NCBI GenBank assembly: GCA_023515795.1
Contig: JALGPX010000072.1
Location: 22,117 to 56,693 of the forward strand
DNA from: Amoeboaphelidium occidentale
Lineage: Eukaryota; Aphelidiomycota; Aphelidea
DNA: 34,577 nt
Direction: 5' to 3'
Shown here: in pieces, positions 1 through 8,333 of the stretch
How the letters are laid out: each line of letters begins with the position of its first letter
Position numbering within the stretch: the stretch's first letter is position 1
Notes under the pieces: model-generated
Told to the model about the DNA's origin: nothing
Databases searched by the model: none
What the model saw: the letters and a program-made list of their open reading frames with translations, nothing else
Translations under genes and position numbers: made by a program

Positions 1-1
1 A

Positions 2-550
2 TCAATTTATCCAAAGCAATCTGAATACAACGCGGAAGTTTTCTTTCTATTGGTTGAAGACTTGAATCTGTTGTTCTCTAACCATATCGGTACCAGCGCA
101 AACATCTTCTTTGTATCTTCTTACTCTGTTGTTTCTTTGCTTTGTGAAATATTATGCGCTCCTGGAACATCGACGGGACTCAATAGCCTGAAAGAATGCA
201 TCGCACCAGAACATTACAATGAACTTGTTCGGTTAAATGATAGTGTTATGAACCGCCTTGAGCAATTAAAATCAGATGGCAAAATTGCTGCTACCATCTT
301 TGATACAACCCAAGATTTCAAGATGGACCTGGTATCTGGATTACTCTCTGAAAAGTTTGAATTATACCCTGGCAAATTTATCAAACTTGACTTATTTGAT
401 ATTCTTTCGTCAAAATCAGACACTCATAGGAGAGATGAAAGCGTTTATGAGATATTCTGTAAAGATGTCGCAAAGCTTGACGAAAGCATGATATCTTGCA
501 TTAAACTAAAATACTTGCACGTATTGTTAAACGCTCTCCTAGGAACATGA
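2..550 (+). CDS. C-terminal part of an unrecognised protein
   Basis: An open frame enters from the left edge and ends at TGA 548-550, giving about 182 residues. The true start lies outside the window. The visible part is mostly predicted helix with hydrophobic patches near its start (for example VFFLLVEDLNLLF) and no clear membrane span, signal or catalytic motif. The helical, leucine-rich look would fit a tether or scaffold subunit, but I do not recognise the family and assign no function. Its stop lies 15 nt from the stop of the convergent SMNDC1-like gene, so the two transcripts probably overlap at their 3' ends. The continuous coding-like frame supports a real gene. Confidence 0.7.
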   Translation, partial: SIYPKQSEYNAEVFFLLVEDLNLLFSNHIGTSANIFFVSSYSVVSLLCEILCAPGTSTGLNSLKECIAPEHYNELVRLNDSVMNRLEQLKSDGKIAATIFDTTQDFKMDLVSGLLSEKFELYPGKFIKLDLFDILSSKSDTHRRDESVYEIFCKDVAKLDESMISCIKLKYLHVLLNALLGT

Positions 551-565
551 TAATGTAATAGAGCA

Positions 566-1267
566 TTATTTGTACAAGTGCTTTGACTTTGCTTGAAATT
601 GAGAAACTGTTGTAGGCTTAACCGAAGAGGAAGCCCTAGACTTCAATGCTGATGATGTTGATACGGATGTCCCTTTCTTTCCTTTAGCTTGAAACTGCTG
701 CCATGAACTTTGTTTTGCAGCTTGCTCTGCTTCTTTCTTGGCTATTCTTTCCTCGAACGTGGCCTTTTTCTTCTTCCGTTCAGGCCCTTGTGCTTGTGCT
801 TTACGTTTCTTGGCTTGATCCTTTTTCGTGCTTTCGTCGCCATCTAACTTTTGCCGAATAGCATCAGGTTTTACCATTTCTGTACTGCCGTACTCAATAA
901 ATGTAACCGTGCACAGCCCATTCGGCTGGATTGCTTCTATGCGCGCATCGTAGAATTTGTTATCTTCACTCCATCTTGCCTGAACCAAATCCCCAATAGA
1001 AAATGATTTAGCTTTTTCCACATTTGATAGTCCGTCGGACTTTTGTTTACTGTCCTCTTCTGCTCGTAGAGGTGGCTTCTCTTCAGCTTTCTGAAAGGAT
1101 TCCGGTGATGGTTCCTTTGCGATCGCTTTAGATTCCACCTTCTGCGTAACTTTGATCAGCTCCTCCAATTTAGACTTCAGATCCAATAGGCCCTCATTTT
1201 CCGGATCGGCTTGCAGAGCTGCTGCTACTTGACTGAGTTGAAATTCATAAGTGTCGATGGTTGACAT
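566..1267 (-). CDS. SMNDC1: SMNDC1/SPF30-like Tudor-domain splicing factor
   Basis: A single-exon 233-residue protein that starts at an ATG. Residues 1-45 form a helix resembling the SPF30 N-terminus (LSQVAAALQADPENEGLLDL). A Tudor domain spans about 89-140 (FSIGDLVQARWSEDNKFYDA, then TFIEYGSTE), with aromatic residues placed to bind dimethylarginine. A lysine-rich middle (KKRKAQ, ERKKKKATFEERI) and the WQQFQ motif near 190 also match SPF30, and the length is near that of human SMNDC1. In the known family this nuclear protein binds symmetrically dimethylated Sm tails and helps tri-snRNP join the pre-spliceosome. That fits a genome rich in introns. Identification rests on domain order and motifs seen by eye. 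Confidence 0.92.
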   Translation of the reverse strand: MSTIDTYEFQLSQVAAALQADPENEGLLDLKSKLEELIKVTQKVESKAIAKEPSPESFQKAEEKPPLRAEEDSKQKSDGLSNVEKAKSFSIGDLVQARWSEDNKFYDARIEAIQPNGLCTVTFIEYGSTEMVKPDAIRQKLDGDESTKKDQAKKRKAQAQGPERKKKKATFEERIAKKEAEQAAKQSSWQQFQAKGKKGTSVSTSSALKSRASSSVKPTTVSQFQAKSKHLYK

Positions 1268-1328
1268 TTTCTATTGCTGTAGAAAAACAAAAAAGACAAA
1301 CTCATTATCGTTCATTCCGTTAGTAGAA

Positions 1329-2801
1329 TCATTTAAGCCTTTCCATATCCGCCATCAATTGAGCAAGGCGCTCTTCGATATGTTCTTCCGATACCAAAGT
1401 GGTGATATTATCGTCCAATTGCCGTCGCTCGATTTGCAGTTTACTCGATTCCCGTGTCAGCTCATTCAATCTTCTAAAATTACTCCTCAAAGTTTGAATT
1501 TTATCAAGAGCCTGTACATGCACGCTTTTGCCTTTACTTCTAAGTTCAGCGCTTATCGATTGAAATAAGCGCATGTTTGATCCTTCCAGCGATTCATTCT
1601 CTTTGTTAAGAAGCAAAATATCATGTTTAACCTTTTGAAGTTCTTTCTCCTGATTATTGAGGGCCTCGACGATATCATAAACTTTCTCCAAGAAATCCAT
1701 TCTGTTGGCACTAATTCCCTTTGGTTTTGTTTTTGCCCATTCTGTCAAGGAATTTAAATACTCTCTTTTTGACCTCAATTCTTCCGTGTATTTTAAGATA
1801 AGCGCAGACTCTTCCTTCATCTTCAGTTTCATGAATTTTGCTTCAAGTCTCCTGGTCTCTGTGCTCTTTTCTAGCCTTTTAATTTCTCTTTCAAACGGTT
1901 CCTTGTACTCTAACCACGCTTCTTGAAGCTTAACGTAATCGCGTTCAAGCTGTGCAACTCGTTCTTGTATTTGCTCCGGAGAGCTGTCATTTGTAAGCTC
2001 GAGAAGATGTTTTTGCTTTCGGAGACTTATTTCTGCTTCGTTGTATTTCGCCTTCACATCTTCCAACTCTTCAATGCACTTAATTTAAATTAGCAGGAGA
2101 ACAAGATTCTCACCTTTTTCAATAAATTTCTGTTTGTCTGAACTTCTTGTTCTAATTTAATCAAATCTTCCTCTGAGACACGATCATGTTTATCCTTATT
2201 TGTTTCCATACGTTTACGCAGTTCTTGAACAAATATTTTGAGCTGATCGATATCTTCTGCGGAATTAGAGAAGCCTGGAAGCTCCGGTGCAGATTTTGAG
2301 TTATCTTTCAAGTGGAATGCATCGGCATAATCTTTTCGATGCAGCAGTGGTTTGCCGCCCTTTCCACCCTCAGAGCCCGCTTCAGGCTGTTGCTTAATTA
2401 GCCATTGTATTATCTTTCGTATTTCCATAGGGCTTGGATAGAAAAAGTTACTGAAAGTGACATCTTCCGTGAATCCATGTTGCTATAACCGTAAATGCAT
2501 TGCAAGTGCTGCAATTTACTTTCAATTTTTCGCTTAAGCCAATGCAAATACGATACTTCTCCGCCATTGAAGTTTCTTTGAAGCCTTTTGTATCGATTTT
2601 GTCAGTATCATCAGAGATAAGGGAGTTTAACAGCCGGGCTGTGACCTGAACAAACTCGTAAGACGTCCACTCTTTTAGATCCTTCTCACAGTCCACCAAG
2701 TCCGTTTGCTTTCTTAAGAATTAAGCTTTTTAATGAATTATTTACGTGCGCGAGAGGATAGCTTGAAGCGAAATCTTTAGAATCTTGTCTGTTTTGTCCA
2801 T
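1329..2801 (-). CDS. CCDC22: CCDC22 homologue, CCC/Commander complex subunit
   Basis: Four exons, 2801-2746, 2712-2520, 2482-2114 and 2078-1329, keep one frame of 455 residues. The introns are 33, 37 and 35 nt (GTAAAT, GTAAAT and GTGAGA donors). The N-terminal 110 residues match the NN-CH (calponin-homology-like) domain of CCDC22: the start MDKTDKILKISLQA, then MAEKYRICIGLSEKLK, and across intron 2 NFFYPSPMEIRKIIQWLI. The remainder is coiled coil ending in the conserved CCDC22 C-terminal region (NRMDFLEKVYDIVEALNNQE). Human CCDC22 has 627 residues, so this copy is shorter, mostly in the linker. The known role is endosomal recycling with CCDC93, COMMD proteins and Retriever. The start codon is 21 nt from that of the divergent gene at 2823. 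Confidence 0.82.
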
Positions 2802-2822
2802 CTGGGCACTCTTTGTAAAAAA
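2802..2822. promoter_or_regulatory. 21-nt gap between divergent start codons
   Basis: Only 21 nt separate the ATG of the CCDC22 homologue from that of the gene at 2823. No in-frame upstream ATG exists for the right gene, because TAG at 2778-2780 closes its frame. The two promoters must therefore overlap coding sequence or share this element. No TATA box is visible; the segment ends in an A run beside the right ATG. Confidence 0.5.
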
Positions 2823-3833
2823 ATGTTGTTGTTAAAGGAGGCAATAAGACTGGCTAAGGCTGATATTGAGCTTGGAGAAGAGTATCACAACCCTTCTAAG
2901 ACTTTGATGGTTCAGCCTTGGAATGATCATGCTGAAACTATGTCCTATGTGGTTGATCAAGTTTCAACTCAGAGTCCAACTTTACTTATATCAAAACGAA
3001 TACTTCCATACAACACAGATGAGTTAAGACCCAAAGACGATGATCAAGTTGAAGGGCATGTGAAGACTCATTTGCTGTCGGAGGTATCACAACCTGCTCA
3101 TGATCATTCAACCTCATTTGCTAACATTCAAGCACAAAAGCCTTTACCCAGACAAGATGGCATGAGCTGTATATCAACAAGAAAGAAATTTGATTATGAA
3201 AAAGGAAGGCAGGCTGTTTTGGAAAGAGATTCTATTACAAGGCAGAGACTACAAAAGATGTTACAACAAAAGCTGCGACCAACGACGATTGTGATAAAAA
3301 GACCAACAATTCAACAGGCCCCGAAACCTCGCAAGAATACAGCAGAAGAAGTAATGTTAGAGGATGACCAGTTGGCTCAGTTGCGTGATATTGCAGCAAA
3401 ACTTGATCGAATTAGCAAGAGCGAAGACAAGATCATAAACAAGCGCAAACAGAAAGCTTCGATGACAAAAAGGAATGATCAACCTGTGGAATTACAGAGA
3501 CCTAAGCCTTCTTTTCAAAGACCATTAGCCCCTGCTCTGTCTCGCGCAAATGACTTTACTCAGAAGTATGGACCTCTGAAACAAGATGTTCAGAACCGTA
3601 TTATTACAGATGCGTTTAAGCAGCGGAACATTATAAAAGGTTTAAACATTCTCAGTGATATTCCGGGATTAAACACAAAATCAAAAGGACAGACTCTAAA
3701 ATTGAACAATGCAATCGAAAGCACAGAAGCAATCATCCTAGACAGTTTACTAGAATCATTATTATGTGATATAATGTCAGTATCACATGATATTGTAGAA
3801 AAGACGCTTCAGAATGAAACATTACATGGCTAA
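2823..3833 (+). CDS. Unrecognised basic helical protein
   Basis: A single exon of 336 residues starting at ATG 2823. Residues 1-20 form a short helix (MLLLKEAIRLAKADIELGEE). The middle is basic, polar and probably disordered, with helical stretches such as TRQRLQKMLQQKL and QLRDIAAKLDRISKSEDKI. The C-terminus has an acidic hydrophobic helix (ILDSLLESLLCDIMSVSHDI). There is no signal peptide or membrane span. This pattern occurs in centrosomal and ciliary scaffold proteins such as KIAA0753/moonraker, but I saw no motif strong enough to name it. It is divergent from CCDC22, and its stop is 19 nt from that of the convergent beta-NAC gene. Reality of the gene is likely; function is unknown. Confidence 0.7.
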   Translation: MLLLKEAIRLAKADIELGEEYHNPSKTLMVQPWNDHAETMSYVVDQVSTQSPTLLISKRILPYNTDELRPKDDDQVEGHVKTHLLSEVSQPAHDHSTSFANIQAQKPLPRQDGMSCISTRKKFDYEKGRQAVLERDSITRQRLQKMLQQKLRPTTIVIKRPTIQQAPKPRKNTAEEVMLEDDQLAQLRDIAAKLDRISKSEDKIINKRKQKASMTKRNDQPVELQRPKPSFQRPLAPALSRANDFTQKYGPLKQDVQNRIITDAFKQRNIIKGLNILSDIPGLNTKSKGQTLKLNNAIESTEAIILDSLLESLLCDIMSVSHDIVEKTLQNETLHG

Positions 3834-3852
3834 TAGAATACTTTATTACTTC

Positions 3853-4339
3853 TTATTTCTTAGCTTCCTCTTCAAAGTTTTCTACCAAATCAGGTACATC
3901 ATCATCCCCAACGGTCTCTCCGTTTGCGTTCTTTTGTGCCTCGAAAGATTCAGCCAACTTGCGCAAAGAAGCAAGCGAATCTTGTCCCAATTGAGTTAAA
4001 ATACCAGGAACCAAGTCAGATAGCGCCTTATCTTCACAGTTTCCACTGATCGCGAAAACATTAGATGCGATAGATGCTTGGACTTCAAAGAGGTTATAGG
4101 AGAAATCAGAAGCAGTTACCTCTAGGTGCCTGGAAATGCAATACGCGTCCATCAGACTTGAACATGTTGACTTCTTCAATCTGAGGGATGACTTGGCTGT
4201 TCAATTTGCTTAATGTAGTCTGCAATCTCTTGTCATCTGCACCAGGCGCTTTGAAAACTTTCTTCACCTTTCTACGTGCTGTTCCTTTTCCGCCGATTCT
4301 GACTTGAGCCTGAAGCTTTTGGAGTTTTTGAATGTCCAT
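3853..4339 (-). CDS. EGD1: Nascent polypeptide-associated complex subunit beta (BTF3/EGD1)
   Basis: Two exons, 4339-4120 and 4082-3853, with a 37-nt intron (GTAACT...TTGAAG), encode 149 residues, the usual length. The basic N-terminal ribosome-binding motif is present ([20 protein letters not shown]). The NAC domain follows ([16 protein letters not shown], then across the intron [15 protein letters not shown]) and then [17 protein letters not shown]. The acidic tail [16 protein letters not shown] also matches the family. Beta-NAC dimerises with alpha-NAC at the ribosome exit tunnel, shields nascent chains and limits mistargeting to the ER. The splice is forced by conservation: reading through the intron breaks the R-VQAS junction. 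Confidence 0.96.
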
Positions 4340-4528
4340 GATTGAGCAAAAGCAAAAAAAATTTCGGTTTCGAGGATTCGATAAGGAATTGTGGTTGTGG
4401 AGCTTCTGAAGATGTTTCGGGTCAGAATTGATAAATATTCCGGTATTGGTTTATCATGATGCTTGGTCTAGCTGCAGGATTGCTCGTTTTAAGGTCGTTG
4501 ATGTCTGCAGTTTTGATTTACAAGTGTG

Positions 4529-5422
4529 ATGCGATCATTGATTGTAAAACGGTTTCTAGATTCTTTAAAAGAACCACGAGTATTTGGACTGAAGAATTCG
4601 TATGAAGTTTCTGCAATACGCGATTTGCTGAAGATACTGGGCACTGTGGAAGCCAGCAAGAGCACGCTCCTTGAGAACGCTTTCAATGATATCAAAGTTG
4701 ATGAATTTGTTCGACACCCATTTGCTGAATTAGAGAACAAACTGGGCCTGGAGTGTGATATCACGGAAGAGAAGAATTATCCGATGCCTTGCACGAAATC
4801 AGAGCCGTCTTTGGTGTTCTCTGAGTCTGTAGACAGATTATTGATGTCGATGGATCTCAGGTCGTTTCCTGCAAGAAGGCACTTGTTAGAAAACGTTTTA
4901 ATGGAAGCAGCTGTAAATCCTTGTGATGAAATGAAAGAGTTTGATGTTGGTCTTCATCCTGAAAAGATTCTTGAATTCGAAAACCCAAGGCTTCGTGCTT
5001 TTGTTGAATACGCCATAAGACCGCACTTCAAAGATTCAGAGACGAATGATCTTTCGAAATGGTCGTGTTTAGTAGCGCTAGCGGATTATAAGCAAGATTT
5101 GGACACTCAGGCAACCAGAATGAATAATTTTATGAAGTTTGTATTCTTGCGCTCGAAACAACCCGTGATGAACTTCATTATTACCGACGGCTTGCGTTAT
5201 AAGTTTAGCAGAATTGCGCCTCGTTATTTAATGGATTCAAAGGAGGGTAATGAAGTAGTGAAACAATATTTTTATGGGGGCAATCCTGTTACTTCGGAAC
5301 ATTCTTTATCAAGTTTGCTGCTTCGTACTTCTGAAGAGTATGATATAAGCAGAGACAATGGAATGCACTTGTTTTCCATTTTTCCATCTTGGCTACGCGG
5401 CTTTTGGCCAACTTCAAAATAG
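4529..5422 (+). CDS. Unrecognised protein, about 297 residues
   Basis: A long coding-like frame from ATG 4529 to TAG. The start (MRSLIVKRFLDSLKE) is basic and amphipathic and could be a mitochondrial presequence. The body is soluble-looking with no signature I can name; the C-terminus is aromatic (HLFSIFPSWLRGFWP). The start is uncertain. An out-of-frame stretch beginning at ATG 4456 (MMLGLAAGLLVL) is strongly hydrophobic. A 31-nt GTCGTT...ACAAG intron would join it in frame and add a membrane anchor, but that donor is atypical here. The Brl1/Brr6 gene starts only 20 nt downstream on the same strand. Confidence 0.7.
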   Translation: MRSLIVKRFLDSLKEPRVFGLKNSYEVSAIRDLLKILGTVEASKSTLLENAFNDIKVDEFVRHPFAELENKLGLECDITEEKNYPMPCTKSEPSLVFSESVDRLLMSMDLRSFPARRHLLENVLMEAAVNPCDEMKEFDVGLHPEKILEFENPRLRAFVEYAIRPHFKDSETNDLSKWSCLVALADYKQDLDTQATRMNNFMKFVFLRSKQPVMNFIITDGLRYKFSRIAPRYLMDSKEGNEVVKQYFYGGNPVTSEHSLSSLLLRTSEEYDISRDNGMHLFSIFPSWLRGFWPTSK

Positions 5423-5442
5423 ACTTTTTTTGAAATTTGATC

Positions 5443-6329
5443 ATGTATCGGAGTAGTCGATGGAATGCCGCACCGATGCAATTGGACAAGGAGAATGAGA
5501 ATAGAGTATTCGTAAGTAACGTATGGGGCGCAAGAGAAGCTTTTGAGCCTAAAGAAATGGAAGTCGATGAGGTTCCAGTGAAATCCGACATTACTGAGAA
5601 AACAGTGCCTCAGCCAATGATTATTGACAGCGAACCTAAGGAAAACACTTCTGCACTGACTGCTACGAAGATTTTTGACGCTAAAGCTAGTCATGCAAAA
5701 CGGATGGCTCCGTTTACTGCACATCCCTCAGATTACAGCAATCATGACCGTTATTGGGGTTATTTCAAGGAACTACCTCTAGTATTCTCACAATGGATTC
5801 ACTTTTTGTACACTACGTCGTATATTCTATTGGTACTATACATTATGTTCCAGATGGTCTATGGGATTTACTCAGATTATCAATTAAAGCTGCAGTGGTT
5901 CCAGAACGAAATCCACCTAGAGAACCAGAGATGCTCCAAGAACTTTCAGCTGAACAAATGCGATCCAGAAACAAGAGTTCCTGCCGTGGAAGATGTATGC
6001 CAGGCATGGGAACACTGCATGCTGCGAGATCCACTGAAGGTCGCATCGACAAAGATCACAGCCTCAGTATTCGCAGAGATATTGGAGGAATTCGTTCAGA
6101 ATGTTTCTTACAAATCTATTGTATGTTTAACTTCAATATGACTTACTTTTAGTTCTTTATTGGGTGGTTGGTGATGCTTTTGGTTGCAGTTGGAAGATTT
6201 CTTCCGAATAATTCTGTTCGAAAAGCGTTTGAACCCAAACCTAGCAAGATACCTCCTGGTTCTCCGCGTAAATTCCACACTTATCGAAGGATTGAGTACG
6301 AAGATGACAGTGATGATGACGACGACTAA
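5443..6329 (+). CDS. BRL1: Brl1/Brr6-family nuclear envelope protein
   Basis: Exons 5443-6120 and 6153-6329 flank a 32-nt intron (GTATGT...TTTTAG) and give 284 residues. The N-terminal 95 residues are polar. A first membrane span lies at about 117-142. Next comes the luminal Brr6/Brl1 C-C domain with its four cysteines (C164, C173, C186, C192) and the family motif RVPAVEDVCQAWEHCM, then AEILEEFVQNVSYKSI. A second span follows the splice junction (FFIGWLVMLLVAVGRFL), and the tail is acidic (DDSDDDDD). In yeasts these proteins act in nuclear pore assembly and nuclear-envelope lipid homeostasis, with disulfides between the paired cysteines. The family is typical of organisms with closed mitosis. 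Without the intron the second span would be lost. Confidence 0.93.
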
Positions 6330-6809
6330 GAAGTGGAGAAACTTGGCTTGTTCTTAGTTCAGGAAGAAAGTGCTTACTCAATAGAATGAACTGCTTGGCA
6401 ATTACTTCAATTCGAAATGCTCACTCAATTGCGGACATAGCTGCAGCTTCGGAGAACTTTGATTCAATTCCTCGACTTCAAACAATACTTTGAAAATTTT
6501 GATATCAAGCACAATAAAAGATACTGTTCCAAGTCGTCAGAGATAAAAATCTTACTCGGCACAAAGAGCTACCCATGACTGCCAATGACTACAGACGGCG
6601 CTTCTCACATAGAGGGAATGTGCTTCTAGAGCATGGTATCATTTTCGAAGTTAGACTGCATAGGCTCATCAATCTCGCAGGTTGTTCGACTGAACAGTTC
6701 TTTTTCAAGCGAAACCTTAAACCGAAGCTATCTGGCTTCTAATATCATGTAGATAGCAGACTTGCAATTGTTTCTCTTGAGTGATTCGTTTTGGATTCAG
6801 TCGTAAAGT
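6330..6809. other. 480-nt stretch with no convincing gene
   Basis: One of the longer gene-free stretches. The + frame is open from 6518 to 6742. Its only ATG, at 6575, gives a 55-residue product beginning MTANDYRRRF that resembles no family I know. A frame this long is not rare by chance. I found no tRNA-like or snRNA-like fold and no clear repeat. It probably holds the BRL1 3' UTR and the RAMP4 5' region, but a short multi-exon gene with tiny introns cannot be excluded. Confidence 0.35.
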
Positions 6810-7051
6810 ATGGCAAAAGCACAAGTTATTAAAAAGAAGAATGAGCTATTCGCAAAGAATGTAGACAAGAGAGGAAATGGAACGAATAAGCCAAAGAAGA
6901 AGGATGATGAATCTCCGTTAGCAAATGCTTCTCCTTACTTAAAAGCTGCTGTATATTTTGTCCTAATCATCGTTGTGGGTTCAGGTACAGATTCTTCCTA
7001 GTCGATTTACTTTCTTTAGCCGTCTTGGAAGTCTTTAGGTTCATGATGTGA
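6810..7051 (+). CDS. SERP1: Stress-associated ER protein RAMP4/SERP1 (Ysy6-like)
   Basis: Two exons, 6810-6984 and 7020-7051, with a 35-nt intron (GTACAG...CTTTAG), encode 68 residues. The N-terminus is cytosolic and basic with the RAMP4 pattern (KKKNELFAKNVDKRGN). A single C-terminal membrane span follows (AAVYFVLIIVVGSA), ending in VLEVFRFMM, which aligns with the short luminal end of RAMP4. Tail-anchored RAMP4 associates with the Sec61 translocon and protects newly made membrane proteins in ER stress. Reading through the donor ends the protein within six codons, inside the anchor; the short intron restores the expected tail. The last exon codes for only about ten residues and is easily missed. 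Confidence 0.88.
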
Positions 7052-7119
7052 TAGTTATGCGAGATACTTTCGAGTGAAATAAACTTGGTGGTTCTTTTTT
7101 GCAGTGTTAATTTTGTCAA

Positions 7120-8325
7120 ATGAGAGGCATGGTGGAAGTAGACCATCTAATTGTCGGAGGTGGAATAATTGGCTGCGCAATTGGAGCTCAACTATTATCC
7201 AAATTGCGCCAGAAAGGTCTTCATAATCGAAGTGTTCTTCTCATTGAACGGGCACCATTCCTTGGAGATGGAAGCACCTCTCGCAATTCAGAGGTCATAC
7301 ATGCTGGAATATATTATCCTAAAGGCTCTTTGAAGGAAAGATTCTGCATAGATGGAAAGAACATGCTTTACAAGTTGTGTGATGATCATAGTATACCTTA
7401 CAAACGCACAGGCAAGTGGATTGTGGCAACATCCGAGCTCGAAATTGACTATCTTCACAATTTGAAAGAGAAAATGGCTAGCCTTAATGTTCCGGGCGAG
7501 TTCATACGCAAAGAAACTGCGCAACAGTTGGAGCCTCGAGTCAACTCTAGTTTAGTGCTCCACTCGCCATCGACAGGGATAATCAATAGCCACAGTCTCT
7601 TGTCGTATTTTGAAGGGAAATTTACAAGTTTAGATGGACTTTTAATGTTGAAACATGAACTGAAAGGCTTAGAGGCTAGTAATAGTCGCGATAATTTCAA
7701 CTACGTATCTCGATGTAAGGATTCTAAAGGAAACCAAATTGATATCAAAAGTCGCACTGTCATAAATTGCGCTGGATTACACGCCGATGAGGTTGCAAAT
7801 TATCTGTTACCGAGCATGTATCGCATTTATCCTGTGAAAGGCTATTACTACAAGTTTGCCGGGAAAGGATTTGTCAACCGTCTGGTATATCCAGTTCCTG
7901 AGAAAAATCTTGCAGGACTAGGTATTCATTGTACCGTTGATCTCTCAGGCAAGCTTCGATTCGGGCCAAATGTAGAATATGGTTTTGATGAGGAAGCTGA
8001 AACCTCTATAATCAACGAGAAATACAACTTCAAAATGGAGGATGATGCTAAAGAGTTTAGAAAGAAAGCTTTCGTTAATGCTATATCAAAATATCTGATA
8101 CTTAAAGAAGCAGACAAAGAAAAAATTGTAGAAGATTATGTTGGCATTCGCGCAAAACTATCCTCGAGAAAGAATCCAGGTGTGAAGGATTTTGTCATAA
8201 AGGACGAAAAAGAGCACGGATATCCAGGAATGATAAATTTAATCGGCATTGAGTCTCCAGGTTTGACTGCATCCCCGGCAATTGCAAAATATGTTGTTGA
8301 AACAATGTTACAAGATTATTATTAA
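7120..8325 (+). CDS. L2HGDH: L-2-hydroxyglutarate dehydrogenase, FAD-dependent
   Basis: A single-exon 401-residue protein in the DAO-type FAD oxidoreductase family. The dinucleotide-binding motif is at the very N-terminus (DHLIVGGGIIGCAIGAQLL). It is followed by the L2HGDH-typical DGSTSRNSEVIHAGIYY, QQLEPRVNSSLVLHSPSTGI, YPVKGYYYKFAG, YPVPEKNLAGLGIHCTVDL and the C-terminal NLIGIESPGLTASPAIAKYV. The enzyme oxidises L-2-hydroxyglutarate to 2-oxoglutarate, clearing a malate-dehydrogenase side product, usually on the inner mitochondrial membrane. Here the FAD motif starts within ten residues of the start, leaving no room for a presequence. An unused-looking 3' splice site (TTTTTTGCAG, ending near 7105) just upstream hints at a 5' exon I could not place. 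The stop is 8 nt from the convergent GT69 gene. Confidence 0.93.
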   Translation: MRGMVEVDHLIVGGGIIGCAIGAQLLSKLRQKGLHNRSVLLIERAPFLGDGSTSRNSEVIHAGIYYPKGSLKERFCIDGKNMLYKLCDDHSIPYKRTGKWIVATSELEIDYLHNLKEKMASLNVPGEFIRKETAQQLEPRVNSSLVLHSPSTGIINSHSLLSYFEGKFTSLDGLLMLKHELKGLEASNSRDNFNYVSRCKDSKGNQIDIKSRTVINCAGLHADEVANYLLPSMYRIYPVKGYYYKFAGKGFVNRLVYPVPEKNLAGLGIHCTVDLSGKLRFGPNVEYGFDEEAETSIINEKYNFKMEDDAKEFRKKAFVNAISKYLILKEADKEKIVEDYVGIRAKLSSRKNPGVKDFVIKDEKEHGYPGMINLIGIESPGLTASPAIAKYVVETMLQDYY

Positions 8326-8333
8326 AGGGATAC

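Noticed and set aside
2448-2699. Stand-alone 83-residue protein in the CCDC22 region
   Set aside because: It begins at a TTG and reads into an intron; splicing 2519-2483 restores the conserved CCDC22 frame.
3853-4179. Separate protein from the second beta-NAC exon read into its intron
   Set aside because: The splice at 4119-4083 joins R to VQAS exactly as in BTF3.
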